A stretch of DNA of 64,000 bases from JAICJR01 sp036494715 (GCA_036494715.1 DASXNY010000178.1:1-64000), one strand, 5' to 3'. Positions 1-8,538 are shown, counted from the stretch's first letter. Numbers and translations are program-made. The notes: generated by a model not told the origin, from the sequence alone.

Positions 1-1064
1 GCGCCCAGCACGAAGTACTGCCACGTCTCGCCGAGGGCGCGCGTGAGCGGGATCGCCGAGCCGACGATCGCCCCGATGGCCGCGGGCGCCGAGCCGCCGA
101 GGAAGGCGCGGGCGCGCGCGCCGGCCACGAGCCTGTCGAAGCGGTCCGCACCGACCAGGATGAACGCGAACGAGGGCGCGAACGCCACGGCCGCCGCCAG
201 CGCCGCGCCGCCCACGCCTGCCGCCGCGTAGCCGACGGCGCTGACGGTGTGCACCACCGGGCCGGGCGTCACCTGCCCGAGCGCCACAGCGTTGACGAAC
301 TGCGCGTCCGTCATCCAGTGATGGACGTGCACGGCGTCCCCCTGCATCAGCGGAATGATCACGAAGCCGCCGCCGAACGAGAGGCCGCCGACCTTGAACG
401 CGGTCCAGGCGAGCGCGCCGAGGCCGCCCGTCGAGGCCGCGGCAGCGGCGAGCACGAACGGCAGCGAGTGCGAGTGGAGGCCGCGCTCGGCGCCGCGCCA
501 GGCGAGTTCCACGACGCCGCAGCCGATCAGCACCAGCACGAGCCACGCTCCCACGAGCGCCGCGCCCGCACCCCCGGCCAGCGCATAGACCACGATCCGC
601 CGCCGCTGCGAGTGCGTCGCCCGCCGCCACACCGGCGGCGCGAGCGACGAGCCCGCCTGCACCGCCACGGCCGCCACCGCCGCCCCCGCGCCGGCCCCCG
701 CCCCGGCGAGCCAGTCGGGCGGCGCCGACGCCAGGAACGCGGCTGCCAGCGCCACGATCGCGATGAAGCCCGGCACGATGAAGCAGGCGCCGCCGAGCAG
801 GGCGCCGGCGGTGCCGCGCAGGCGCCAGGCGCACCAGATCGCGAGCTCGGTGGAGGCGGGCCCGGGCAGCATGCTGGTGGCGGCGATCGCGCGCTCGAAC
901 TCCTCGTCGGAGATCCAGCGGCGCCGCTCGACGCAGAGACGCCGGAGCATCGCGATGTGTGCCGGCGGCCCGCCGAAGCCGAGGCAGCCGATCCTGCCCC
1001 ACTCGAGCACGATCTCCCTCAGCGAGGGCGCAGGGGCTAGCGGCCGGGCCGCTTCGGTGGCCAC
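1..1064 (-). CDS. chrA: Chromate transporter, ChrA (CHR) family, C-terminus cut by window edge
   Basis: Inner-membrane CHR-family transporter, classically a chromate/sulfate antiporter. About 354 residues are present and the reading frame runs off base 1, so the C-terminus is missing. The first domain carries the family hallmark GxxGFGGPPAHIAML followed by MLPGPASTELAIW. A second, related half carries GGLSFGGGFVIIPLM and VTPGPVVHT, so this is a two-domain (long) CHR protein. The start is GTG at 1064; no in-frame ATG lies between it and the upstream gene's stop at 1088. It lies 23 bases downstream of the cupin gene on the same strand and is probably co-transcribed. Family assignment is secure; the substrate is not shown by the sequence. 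Confidence 0.85.
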   Translation of the reverse strand, partial: MATEAARPLAPAPSLREIVLEWGRIGCLGFGGPPAHIAMLRRLCVERRRWISDEEFERAIAATSMLPGPASTELAIWCAWRLRGTAGALLGGACFIVPGFIAIVALAAAFLASAPPDWLAGAGAGAGAAVAAVAVQAGSSLAPPVWRRATHSQRRRIVVYALAGGAGAALVGAWLVLVLIGCGVVELAWRGAERGLHSHSLPFVLAAAAASTGGLGALAWTAFKVGGLSFGGGFVIIPLMQGDAVHVHHWMTDAQFVNAVALGQVTPGPVVHTVSAVGYAAAGVGGAALAAAVAFAPSFAFILVGADRFDRLVAGARARAFLGGSAPAAIGAIVGSAIPLTRALGETWQYFVLG

Positions 1065-1087
1065 GGCCGAGCAGCCTACGCGCGCGG

Positions 1088-1615
1088 TCAGGCGTGCAGG
1101 GTCAGATCCTGCGCATCGAGCGGCCGCAGCTCGTCGGAGTCCGTGACCGTCATCCGCAGCAGCACGCCCTCGTCGTCCACCGTGTACTGGCCGAGCCGCG
1201 AGAGCGGCGGCGAGTAGGCGTGGATCGACACCGCACGCCCGGCCTCGCAGGTGACCCTGTGGATGTGGGTCGGGGCGAACGTAAAGGCGCTGCCGGCGGG
1301 GTAGTGGTTGAACGCCTCGGAGCCGCCGATCCGGAGGACGGACTCGGTGAGCACCCCTCGCACCACCCGCACCGCGCCGCTCGACATGTCGTGGTCGTGC
1401 CAGCCGGTGTCGTTCTCCGGCAGCCACGCGATCGCCCAGACGTCGAGGTTGGCGTCGCGGTGAAGCGCGTCGTAGGTGCGCTCCGCCCCGCCCTCATCCA
1501 GACCGTACTCCCACCACTCGGGGTGCGCGGCGATGTCGTGCACGAGCATCAGGAGCTCGGCGCGGTCGAGTTCCCGCTGGGGCGGAGCGATGAAGGAACC
1601 GACGGTTTTGCTCAT
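1088..1615 (-). CDS. Cysteine dioxygenase-like cupin protein
   Basis: 175-residue single-domain cupin resembling bacterial type I cysteine dioxygenases, which oxidise a thiol such as L-cysteine to the sulfinate with Fe(II) and O2. The metal ligands are visible: His73 and His75 in GWHDHD, and a His of the later motif THIHRV (near 117-119). SIHAYSPPL at 130-138 is typical of the family. The ATG at 1615 was chosen because AAAGGA sits 8 bases upstream; a longer frame reaches 1663 but would start inside the regulatory palindrome. It is divergent from a LacI-family regulator, with a 38-base palindrome between them, so direct control by that regulator is likely. The substrate could also be another small thiol such as 3-mercaptopropionate. 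Confidence 0.82.
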   Translation of the reverse strand: MSKTVGSFIAPPQRELDRAELLMLVHDIAAHPEWWEYGLDEGGAERTYDALHRDANLDVWAIAWLPENDTGWHDHDMSSGAVRVVRGVLTESVLRIGGSEAFNHYPAGSAFTFAPTHIHRVTCEAGRAVSIHAYSPPLSRLGQYTVDDEGVLLRMTVTDSDELRPLDAQDLTLHA

Positions 1616-1650
1616 GCGAGACGTCCTTTCGTCGCGCTCCCGGGCGCTTC

Positions 1651-1688
1651 TGTAGCGTTTCACTGAATCGTTTCAGTGAACCGCTACA
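1651..1688. promoter_or_regulatory. 38-bp palindromic operator between cupin and LacI-family genes
   Basis: Two 17-base arms (1651-1667 and 1672-1688) are inverted copies with one mismatch, around a 4-base centre. The core reads CTGAATCGTTTCAG, the form expected for a LacI-family operator (a half-site around a central CG). It sits in the intergenic space of the divergent cupin and LacI-type genes. Autoregulation and control of the cupin are inferred from position and symmetry. Confidence 0.7.
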
Positions 1689-1756
1689 GCATAGCGCGAC
1701 CCGCGGCGGAGAAGCAAGTTGTGGTGGGAACCGGGGGAGCGGGTACGGTTGCACTC

Positions 1757-2779
1757 GTGTCGCCCCGCCGCCGGACGACGATCCGGGACGTCGCCGCCGC
1801 CACCGGGCTCTCGCCCGCGGCGGTGTCGTACGCGCTCCGCGGTATCCAGACCTCGCCCGAGACCCAGGAGCGCGTGAGGCAAGCCGCCGAGGAGCTCGGC
1901 TACAGCGCCAATGCCGTGGCGCGTGCGTTGGCGAGTGGCAAGACCGGCCTGGTGGCCGTCCTGTCCGGCTCGCTCGAGGACCTCGGCGAGCAGCGCTTCG
2001 TGCAGTCGCTCGACCGCGCGCTCGGCGCGAAGGGCTTCAACATGCTGGTGACCGACGCGCGCGGCGAGCCCGAGCGCGAGGCCGACCTGGCCCGCCAGCT
2101 CGGCGACCGCCTGGTCGATGGCCTGATCGTGTCCCCGCTCGACCCCTCGGCCGACCAGTGGGCCGAGATCGCCGAGACCCTGCCGCTCGTCACCGTCGGC
2201 GACGCGCTGCCCGCGGAAACCGTCGGCGAGGTGTTGTTCGACAACCGCACCGGCGTCAGCCTCGTGCTCGAGCACCTGCACGCGCTCGGCCACCGCCGCG
2301 TGGCCGTGCTTACGCCCAGCCGGCCCACCACGCCGGACCGGCCCGCCGAGGTGGTCGTGCAGGAGGTCTGCAAGAAGCTCGACCTGACTGCGACGGTGGT
2401 GAACTCGCCGCACTCGCTCGAGGGCGCGGCAGAGGTGGCGGCGGGCGTGCTGGCCCAGCGTCCGCGGGCCACGGCGATCTTCTGCCTCTCGGACTCGATC
2501 GCCTGCGGCGTCTACGCGGCAGCGTACGAGCGCGGCCTGCGGATGCCGGGCGAGCTGTCGGTTGCGGGCTACGACGATCATCCGATCGCCCAGGTGCTCA
2601 CCCCGGGGCTCACGAGTGTGGCGTGGGACAGCACCGACGTCGCGGCCGCGGCGGCCTCGCTGCTCGCCGCGGCGGTGGACGGGCGCCGCCGCCCACCCTC
2701 CCGCTCGGCGATCCGGGTGGTGCCGCGCCTCGTCGAGCGCCGCTCCACGCAGGCGCCGCGCGGTCGCCGGCATACCTAA
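1757..2779 (+). CDS. LacI-family transcriptional regulator
   Basis: 340-residue DNA-binding repressor. The LacI helix-turn-helix and hinge are at the N-terminus (TIRDVAAATGLSPAAVSYAL, about residues 8-27), followed by a periplasmic-binding-protein-like effector domain (GLVAVLSGSLEDLGEQ through the C-terminal region, including VAGYDDHPIAQVLTPGLTSV). The GTG at 1757 was chosen because it begins about seven residues before the HTH, as usual for the family. The open frame extends to 1676, inside the palindrome, so those extra residues are unlikely to be translated. The effector is unknown. The divergent cysteine dioxygenase-like gene is the obvious target, and the chromate transporter behind it may also be controlled. 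Confidence 0.85.
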   Translation: MSPRRRTTIRDVAAATGLSPAAVSYALRGIQTSPETQERVRQAAEELGYSANAVARALASGKTGLVAVLSGSLEDLGEQRFVQSLDRALGAKGFNMLVTDARGEPEREADLARQLGDRLVDGLIVSPLDPSADQWAEIAETLPLVTVGDALPAETVGEVLFDNRTGVSLVLEHLHALGHRRVAVLTPSRPTTPDRPAEVVVQEVCKKLDLTATVVNSPHSLEGAAEVAAGVLAQRPRATAIFCLSDSIACGVYAAAYERGLRMPGELSVAGYDDHPIAQVLTPGLTSVAWDSTDVAAAAASLLAAAVDGRRRPPSRSAIRVVPRLVERRSTQAPRGRRHT

Positions 2780-2801
2780 CGCAGGCGTAACCCCAAGTTG
2801 G

Positions 2802-2830
2802 TTGTTCGCCACCTGACGTGGTGATATATC
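2802..2830 (+). promoter_or_regulatory. Candidate promoter of the osmoprotectant transporter operon
   Basis: TTGTTC (2802-2807), a 17-base spacer, then TATATC (2825-2830) give a plausible sigma-70-type promoter about 120 bases before the first gene. The spacer holds a small inverted repeat, CACC-N6-GGTG (2810-2823). A further 7-base inverted repeat (GACCACC at 2846-2852, GGTGGTC at 2875-2881) lies in the leader. No known riboswitch was recognised in the leader. Confidence 0.45.
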
Positions 2831-2953
2831 TCTAGTCGGCCACGGGACCACCATCGGGCGCGACACTCGACCAGGGTGGTCTGGGTAGGTTGTAGCGGTG
2901 CATCCAGGAGGGCACGAACCCAATCGGCCGGGACCGGCGACCGCGGGAGCGTC

Positions 2954-3973
2954 ATGACTGACGCGCCCCCAGGCAGCAATGCCAGCAATGCCGGCGAGAT
3001 CGTCTTCGACGGCGTAACGAAGACCTATCCGGGCCGCGAGCAAGCGGCGGTCCAGGAGCTCAGTTTCGAGGTGCCCGCCGGCGAGATCTGCGTCCTCATC
3101 GGGCCGTCCGGCTGCGGCAAGACGACAGCGCTCAAGCTCGTCAACCGCCTGATCCCGATGTCGGGCGGCGACATCCGGATCGACGGCCGCAGCGTCAACG
3201 ACCACGAGGTCACCGAGCTGCGGCGCGGGATCGGCTACGTCTTCCAGGAGATCGGCCTGTTCCCGCACATGACGGTGGAGGACAACATCGGCTCGGTGCC
3301 GCGGCTGCTCGGCTGGGACAAGAAGCGGATCCGCGCGCGGGCGGCCGAGCTGCTCGAGCTCGTGGGACTCGACGCGGACAGTCTGCGTCGCTACCCCGGC
3401 GAGTTCTCGGGGGGCCAGCAGCAGCGCGTCGGCGTGGCGCGCGCGATGGCGGTCGACCCGCCGATCATGCTGATGGACGAGCCCTTCGGCGCGATCGACC
3501 CGATCACGCGCGACCGCCTCCAGAACGACTTCCTCCGCCTCCACAAGGAGATCAAGAAGACGATCATCTTCGTCACCCACGACATCGACGAGGCGATCAA
3601 GATGGGCAACCGCATCGCGATCATGCGTGCCGGCCACCTCGTCCAGCTCGACACCGCGGACAAGCTGCTCGCCGATCCCTCCGACGACTTCGTGGCGAGC
3701 TTCGTGGGCGCCGACCGCGGCCTCAAGCGCCTGCGGCTGTGGACGCTGCACGACGTCGAGCTCGAGCCCGCCGGCGACGGCGCCGGCGGCCCGGCGGTGT
3801 CGATCGACAGCTCCTTGCGCGACGCGCTGTCGATGATGCTCACCGAGGGCGTCGGCGAGCTGAATGTGACCAACGGCGACGGATCGCCGCTGGGGAAGGT
3901 TCGGATGGAGGCGATCACCGGGTACGTCGGCCCGGGCGGAAGCGCGTCGGAGGGGCAGGTTGCACAGGCGTGA
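2954..3973 (+). CDS. Osmoprotectant (glycine betaine/choline type) ABC transporter ATPase
   Basis: 339-residue ATP-binding subunit of an OpuC/ProU-type importer. Walker A is GPSGCGKTT, the signature is SGGQQQR, and Walker B (IMLMDEPFG) and the H-loop (IFVTHDIDEA) are all intact. The region after the ATPase (FVGADRGLKRL and beyond) is the extended C-terminus typical of OpuCA/OpuBA; it has only one recognisable CBS-like segment (about residues 275-325). The ATG at 2954 follows GGGAG. It is the first gene of a four-gene operon whose next gene overlaps it by 4 bases. It would power uptake of compatible solutes under osmotic stress; the exact substrate is not shown. Confidence 0.88.
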   Translation: MTDAPPGSNASNAGEIVFDGVTKTYPGREQAAVQELSFEVPAGEICVLIGPSGCGKTTALKLVNRLIPMSGGDIRIDGRSVNDHEVTELRRGIGYVFQEIGLFPHMTVEDNIGSVPRLLGWDKKRIRARAAELLELVGLDADSLRRYPGEFSGGQQQRVGVARAMAVDPPIMLMDEPFGAIDPITRDRLQNDFLRLHKEIKKTIIFVTHDIDEAIKMGNRIAIMRAGHLVQLDTADKLLADPSDDFVASFVGADRGLKRLRLWTLHDVELEPAGDGAGGPAVSIDSSLRDALSMMLTEGVGELNVTNGDGSPLGKVRMEAITGYVGPGGSASEGQVAQA

Positions 3974-4701
3974 TAGCCGCCGTCACGCAGCTCGCCGCCG
4001 GCGGCCCCGTCATTCCCAACTTCGGTCGCGGCGACCCCTGCGTCGTCCGCAACGGCGGCTTCTGCACGAAGTGGTTCTTCGATAACTTCAGCTCGCGCTT
4101 CCTGCCGCGCGTCGTGGAGCACATCGAGCTCTCGGCGATCGCGGTCGGCGTCGGCTCGGTGATCGCCGTCACGGCCGCGATCATCGCCTACCGTTGGCGG
4201 CCGTTCGAGACGCCGTTCTCCCTGTTCTCGGCTCTGCTCTACACGATCCCGAGCCTCGCTTTCTTCGAGATCATGGTCCAGATCACGGGCATCAACCGCT
4301 TCACGGCGGAGCTTGCCCTCGTGTCCTACACGCTGCTGATCCTCTTCCGGAACACGCTCACCGGGCTGCAGGGGGTGCCCAGACCCGCTATCGAAGCGGC
4401 CAACGCCATGGGCCTGACCGCCAGGCAACGGCTCTGGCGCGTTGAGCTGCCGCTGGCGCTGCCCGCGATGATGGCCGGACTCCGGATCGCCACGGTCACG
4501 ATCATCAGCCTCACGACGGTGGCGGCGTTCATCGGCGTCGGCGGCCTCGGCGAGCCGATCTTCAACGCGATCCAGACCGGCTTCAAGACCCAGTTCATCG
4601 CCGCCGGCGTCCTCGCGATCCTGCTGGCGCTGATTGCCGACGTCCTGCTCGTGCTGCTCCAGCGCGCGCTCACCCCCTGGACCCGGGCGCGGCGCTCATG
4701 A
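3970..4701 (+). CDS. Osmoprotectant ABC transporter permease (first)
   Basis: 243-residue membrane subunit of the OpuC/ProW-type importer. Several hydrophobic helices surround the inner-membrane-component loop EAANAMGLTARQRLWRVELP (about residues 143-162), which contacts the ATPase. The GTG at 3970 overlaps the TGA of the ATPase gene (GTGA). The reading frame is open further upstream, but that part only shadows the ATPase gene. The C-terminus ends in a basic tail after the last helix and overlaps the next permease by 4 bases. The tandem permeases are paralogous and probably form a heterodimeric channel. Confidence 0.87.
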   Translation: MIAAVTQLAAGGPVIPNFGRGDPCVVRNGGFCTKWFFDNFSSRFLPRVVEHIELSAIAVGVGSVIAVTAAIIAYRWRPFETPFSLFSALLYTIPSLAFFEIMVQITGINRFTAELALVSYTLLILFRNTLTGLQGVPRPAIEAANAMGLTARQRLWRVELPLALPAMMAGLRIATVTIISLTTVAAFIGVGGLGEPIFNAIQTGFKTQFIAAGVLAILLALIADVLLVLLQRALTPWTRARRS

Positions 4702-5417
4702 TCACCGTCCTCGCCAAGTCGGACAGCTTCTCCCACGCCTTCACGTTCTTCGGCGACAACACGCATCTGATGTGGGAGAAGACGCTGGCGCACCTCGAGA
4801 TCTCGTTCGCGACGGTGGGCGTGGCGATCCTGATCGCCGTTCCGCTCGGCGTCTGGCTGGGGCACGTCCACCGCGGCTCGTTCTTCGCGATCAACGTGTC
4901 GAACATCGGGCGCGCGCTGCCCAGCCTCGCGCTGATCTCAATCGGTATCGCCATCTTTGGGATCGGCTTCACGAACGTCCTGGTGGCGCTCGTGATCCTC
5001 GCGGCGCCGGTGATGCTGACAAACGCCTACGTCGCGGTCGACCAGGTTGACCGCAGCGCGGTCCAGGCCGCCTACGCGATGGGGATGAAGCAGTGGCAGG
5101 TGCTGTGGCGCGTGGAGGTCCCGCTCGCGCTGCCGCTGATCTTCGCCGGCATCCGCACCGCCACGGTCTACGTGGTCGCCACCGCCACGCTCGCCACCTT
5201 CGCCGGCGGCGGCGGGCTCGGCGACATCATCGTGAACCAGGCCAGCTACGGTGTGGCCGGGGTAATCGCGGCGTCGCTGACGATCACGGCACTCGCATTT
5301 CTGATCGACGGGCTACTCGCGCTGGTGCAGCGTTTCGTCACGCCGGGTCCGCTGCGGCCGCGGCTGGGACGGCGCGGCCGGACGCAGCCCGTGCGGCCCG
5401 TCACCGAATCCATCTGA
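4698..5417 (+). CDS. Osmoprotectant ABC transporter permease (second)
   Basis: 239-residue membrane subunit, paralogous to the preceding permease. The ATPase-contact loop QAAYAMGMKQWQVLWRVEVP is clear, and the GGGLGDIIVNQ segment after it matches the GVGGLGEPIF segment of the first permease. The ATG at 4698 overlaps the upstream stop (ATGA). The tail is rich in arginine after the last helix. Placing two permeases before the binding lipoprotein is the usual OpuC/YehZYXW arrangement. Confidence 0.87.
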   Translation: MITVLAKSDSFSHAFTFFGDNTHLMWEKTLAHLEISFATVGVAILIAVPLGVWLGHVHRGSFFAINVSNIGRALPSLALISIGIAIFGIGFTNVLVALVILAAPVMLTNAYVAVDQVDRSAVQAAYAMGMKQWQVLWRVEVPLALPLIFAGIRTATVYVVATATLATFAGGGGLGDIIVNQASYGVAGVIAASLTITALAFLIDGLLALVQRFVTPGPLRPRLGRRGRTQPVRPVTESI

Positions 5418-5448
5418 GGGAGCAATGCGCACACCAAAGGAGAAGCAA

Positions 5449-6456
5449 ATGGGACCAGCAGCACCGGGGAGCCATTGGCCCTCGTCGAATAGGTGGCGCT
5501 TCGGCGCCGTCGCACTGATCGCACTAGTGGCCGCCCTGTTCGTGGCGGCGTGCGGAAGCTCCAGTTCCACCTCGAGCTCCAGCACGCCCGCGAGCAGCGG
5601 CGCGTCGAGCACGCCGGCGTCGAACGCACAGCCGGGCAAGGGCAAGCCGACGCTGACGCTCGGCACGAAGGACTTCACCGAGGAGTTCATCCTCGGCCAG
5701 CTCTACAAGCAGGCGCTCGAGCACGCCGGCTACAAGATCAACTACAAGGAGAACATCGGGGCGACCGAGGTGATCGACAAGGCGCTCACGAGCGGCAAGA
5801 TCGACGCCTACCCCGAGTACACCGGCGAGTCGGCCGTGACGGTGGCGGGAGTCAACAAGACCGTTAAGTCGCCGCAGGAGGAGTACAACATCGCGAAGCA
5901 GTTCTACACGAAGCGCGGCCAGACGATGAGCCAGATGACGCCGTTCTTCGACACCGACGCGATCGCGACGACGAAGGCGTTCGCTACGAAGAACGGGCTC
6001 ACGACCATGAGCGACCTGAAGAAGGTGAAGCACTTCACGCTCGGGGCGCGGCCCGAGTTCGCGGACCGCGAGCAGGGCGCGGCCGGCATGAAGAAGGACT
6101 ACGGCCTGAACAACTTCACGTTCAAGTCACTGGCGTTGGGCATCCAGTACCAGGCGCTCGATTCCGGCAAGGTCGACTCGGCCGACGTGTTCACCACCGA
6201 CCCGCAGCTCGCGAGCGGCAAGTACACGGTGCTCAAGGACCCGAAGAACATCTTCGGCTTCCAGAACATCGCGCTCGTGATCAACACGAAGAAGCTGCAG
6301 GCGCTCGGCGGTGATCAGTTCATGGCGATCATCAACAAGGTGAACTCGCTGTTGACGACGCCGGCGGTGATCTCGATGAACAAGGCGGTGGCGATCAACA
6401 AGCAGTCCGCGGCCACCGTCGCGAAGTCGTTCCTCCAGGCCAACAACCTCATCTAG
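5449..6456 (+). CDS. Osmoprotectant ABC transporter substrate-binding lipoprotein
   Basis: 335-residue lipoprotein of the OpuAC/QAT family that presents glycine betaine, choline or a similar solute to the permeases. A hydrophobic signal ends in a lipobox (ALFVAAC), followed by a Ser/Thr-rich linker. The mature domain begins at TLTLGTKDFTEEFILGQLY and contains the family motif DAYPEYTGE. The ATG at 5449 has AAAGGAG 6 bases upstream; an alternative ATG at 5425 has only a close-set GAGGGAG. It is the last gene of the operon and is followed by a strong hairpin. Solute identity cannot be read from sequence. Confidence 0.87.
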   Translation: MGPAAPGSHWPSSNRWRFGAVALIALVAALFVAACGSSSSTSSSSTPASSGASSTPASNAQPGKGKPTLTLGTKDFTEEFILGQLYKQALEHAGYKINYKENIGATEVIDKALTSGKIDAYPEYTGESAVTVAGVNKTVKSPQEEYNIAKQFYTKRGQTMSQMTPFFDTDAIATTKAFATKNGLTTMSDLKKVKHFTLGARPEFADREQGAAGMKKDYGLNNFTFKSLALGIQYQALDSGKVDSADVFTTDPQLASGKYTVLKDPKNIFGFQNIALVINTKKLQALGGDQFMAIINKVNSLLTTPAVISMNKAVAINKQSAATVAKSFLQANNLI

Positions 6457-6470
6457 GCCTAGAGGCGGTT

Positions 6471-6502
6471 GCCGGCCGCCCGCGTTCGCGCGGGCGGCCG
6501 GC
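6471..6502. terminator. 14-bp GC hairpin with TTCG loop between convergent genes
   Basis: Perfect 14-base arms (6471-6484 and 6489-6502) flank a TTCG tetraloop. The hairpin lies 14 bases after the transporter lipoprotein stop and 30 bases before the convergent monooxygenase stop, so it can end transcription from both sides. It lacks a run of T. Confidence 0.7.
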
Positions 6503-6532
6503 TTCCATTCCGGCTTCCATTCAGGCGTTTTG

Positions 6533-8050
6533 TCAGGCCGCCAGCCGGGCGGGCGACGGGCGGCGCGCTTCGAGCGCGTAGTCGGCCGGGTCGAAGTGGC
6601 GCGTCTCCTGGCGGAAGGGCCAGGTGAAGCCCGGCCAGATCGTCGTATTGCGGCCGTTCTCGTCGAGGTACCAGCTGGCGCAGCCGCCCGTGTTCCAGAC
6701 CGTGCCCTGGAGCCGCCTCTGGATGCGCGCGTTGAACCTTTCTTGCACGTCCTCGCGGACTTCGAAGACGTCGGCGCCTCGGCTCTTCATGTGTGCGAGG
6801 CACTCCATCAGGTAGTTGAGCTGCGACTCGATCATGAACACGATCGAGTTGTGGCCGAGGCCCGTGTTCGGCCCGACCAGGAAGAACAGATTGGGGAAGC
6901 CGCTGACGGTCGTGCCGAGGTATGCCTGCGGGCTGCCCTGCCAGGCGTCCGCCATCGTCTTGCCGCCGCGGCCGCGCACGTAGCCCGCCACCGCCATGTC
7001 GGTCACGTAGAAGCCGGTGCCGAGGATCAGCGCGTCGATCTCGCGCTCGTTCCCGTCGGCGGTGACGATCGAGTGTGACCTGATCTCGCTGATCGCGTCG
7101 GTCACGACATCGACATTCGGCTGCTGCAGCGTGGGGTAGTAGCTGTCCGAGATCAGCACGCGCTTGCAGCCCATGCGGTAGTGCGGCGTGAGCTTGTCGC
7201 GCAGCTCGGGGTCCTTCACCTGGTCGTGCAGGTGCTTGCGCGCGAGCTTCTCGTTCACGCCGCCCTCGCGCGGGTGCATGAAGCCGAGCACGAACAGCTC
7301 GCGCAGCCAGTAGATCAGCGCCCGCATGGCGAGCTGCGCCGGCGGGAAGAGCCTGTAGAGGCGCTGCTCGAGGCGCGACAGGTTGCGGTCGCGTTGGGGC
7401 ACGATCCAGGGCGCGGTGCGCTGGAACAGGTGCAGGCGGCCCACCAGTGGCTGGATCTTCGGCACGAACTGGATCGACGAGGCGCCGGTGCCGATCACGG
7501 CCACGCGCTTACCCGTCAGGTCGTAGTCGTGGTCCCACTGGGCCGAGTGGAACATGCGGCCCTCGAAGCTCTCGATGCCGGGGATGGCGGGCAGCTTGGG
7601 GTCGCTCAGCGCGCCGACTCCGGAGATGAAGAAGTCGGCCGTGAGCGAGCCCTGGCCGGTCTCGATGCGCCAGACCTCGGCGTCCTCGTCCCACGCCGCC
7701 TCGCTGACAGTGTGGTTGTAGCGGACGTGCGGTTCTACGCCGTACTTGTCCGAGCAGTGGCGCAGGTAGTCCCAGATCTCAGGCTGCGGCGAGAAGCTGC
7801 GGCTCCAGCGCGGGTTCGGCTCGAAGGAGAACGAGTAGAGGTGCGAGGGGACGTCGCACGCGCAGCCGGGGTAGGTGTTGTCCCGCCAGGTGCCGCCGAC
7901 GTCGTCCGCGCGCTCGAGGATCACGAAGTCGTGGATGCCGGCCTGCTTGAGGCGGATGCCGCAGCCGATGCCGGCGAAGCCGCTGCCCGCGATCGCGAAG
8001 CGGACATGCTCTGGAAGTGACCGGACCCGCCCGTTGCTGCTGCTCGTCAT
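6533..8050 (-). CDS. FAD-dependent Baeyer-Villiger-type monooxygenase
   Basis: 505-residue class B flavin monooxygenase that inserts one oxygen into ketones or related substrates using FAD and NADPH. The FAD Rossmann motif GSGFAG is at residues 22-27, followed by ERADDVGGTW. The fingerprint FxGxxxHxxxWD is complete (F162 to W172-D173), and a second nucleotide-binding motif (VIGTGASS, from about 185) follows. The ATG at 8050 has GGGGGAAGG 7 bases upstream; the longer frame starts with a poorer TTG at 8095. The end converges on the transporter operon. A CRP-like palindrome lies upstream. The substrate is unknown; steroid-like or cyclic ketone substrates are possible. Confidence 0.87.
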   Translation of the reverse strand: MTSSSNGRVRSLPEHVRFAIAGSGFAGIGCGIRLKQAGIHDFVILERADDVGGTWRDNTYPGCACDVPSHLYSFSFEPNPRWSRSFSPQPEIWDYLRHCSDKYGVEPHVRYNHTVSEAAWDEDAEVWRIETGQGSLTADFFISGVGALSDPKLPAIPGIESFEGRMFHSAQWDHDYDLTGKRVAVIGTGASSIQFVPKIQPLVGRLHLFQRTAPWIVPQRDRNLSRLEQRLYRLFPPAQLAMRALIYWLRELFVLGFMHPREGGVNEKLARKHLHDQVKDPELRDKLTPHYRMGCKRVLISDSYYPTLQQPNVDVVTDAISEIRSHSIVTADGNEREIDALILGTGFYVTDMAVAGYVRGRGGKTMADAWQGSPQAYLGTTVSGFPNLFFLVGPNTGLGHNSIVFMIESQLNYLMECLAHMKSRGADVFEVREDVQERFNARIQRRLQGTVWNTGGCASWYLDENGRNTTIWPGFTWPFRQETRHFDPADYALEARRPSPARLAA

Positions 8051-8121
8051 GCTCGCGCCTTCCCCCTTCGTTGTCCCGACTCTCCGGGTCGTCAATTACC
8101 CCACGATAGCCGATGGTAAAC

Positions 8122-8137
8122 AGTGAGGTACATCACT
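8122..8137. promoter_or_regulatory. CRP/FNR-like palindrome AGTGA-N6-TCACT
   Basis: A perfect 5+6+5 inverted repeat lies in the intergenic space between the monooxygenase and the small divergent gene. Its form matches sites of CRP/FNR-family regulators. On the minus strand it sits about 70 bases before the monooxygenase start. The regulator itself is not in the window. Confidence 0.4.
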
Positions 8138-8180
8138 CTCTCGGGGCTTGCCTTTGCGCGGGCGCGGGTATGCGGGAGAG

Positions 8181-8510
8181 ATGAGCACACTTGCTGTCGT
8201 CCTAATCATCTTCGCCGCCGCTGTCGTGGTGGGCGCCGTTCTCGTCTTTGAGGGACGCCGCCGGGGCGCCGCCAAGGCGCGCCGACGCGAGCGCATCTCC
8301 TCCGAGGTGGTCGGCCACCGCCAGGAGGCGTCGGCTCACGTGTCGCGCGCGGATGAGCTCGGTCCCCAGGCCGAGGCCCACCGCGACGAGGCCTCCCGCC
8401 ACCTCGCTGAGGCCGAGCAACTCGAGGCCCAGGCTGCGCGCTCAAAACGCTTCGCGGCCCGCCACGAGGAGCAGGCCAGCGAGCGCGAGGGCGAGCTGGA
8501 GCAGATCTAG
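8181..8510 (+). CDS. Small membrane-anchored coiled-coil protein
   Basis: 109-residue protein of unknown function. One N-terminal membrane helix (about residues 3-25, TLAVVLIIFAAAVVVGAVLV) is followed by a basic stretch. The remainder, highly charged and Ala/Glu/Arg rich, has the heptad look of a coiled coil (HLAEAEQLEAQAARSKRFAA). The ATG at 8181 follows GGGAGAG; an earlier in-frame start at 8148 lacks support. It converges on hpnH. No enzymatic motif is visible. Confidence 0.6.
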   Translation: MSTLAVVLIIFAAAVVVGAVLVFEGRRRGAAKARRRERISSEVVGHRQEASAHVSRADELGPQAEAHRDEASRHLAEAEQLEAQAARSKRFAARHEEQASEREGELEQI

Positions 8511-8538
8511 CGCCGGCCTGACAGGCGCCCGCGCGCGA

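Noticed and set aside
249..1040. 263-codon plus-strand open frame at the left edge.
   Set aside because: It is Arg/His/Glu-rich, shows no domain, and is antisense to a clear chromate transporter; a shadow of high-GC coding sequence.
2780..2953. Possible riboswitch (for example c-di-AMP type) before the osmoprotectant transporter.
   Set aside because: The leader is short and none of the conserved core segments of that class could be found.
1673..3751. 692-codon minus-strand open frame across the LacI and transporter ATPase genes.
   Set aside because: Low-complexity composition (Arg, His, Ala, Asp, Glu), no domain, and it is antisense to two well-supported genes.
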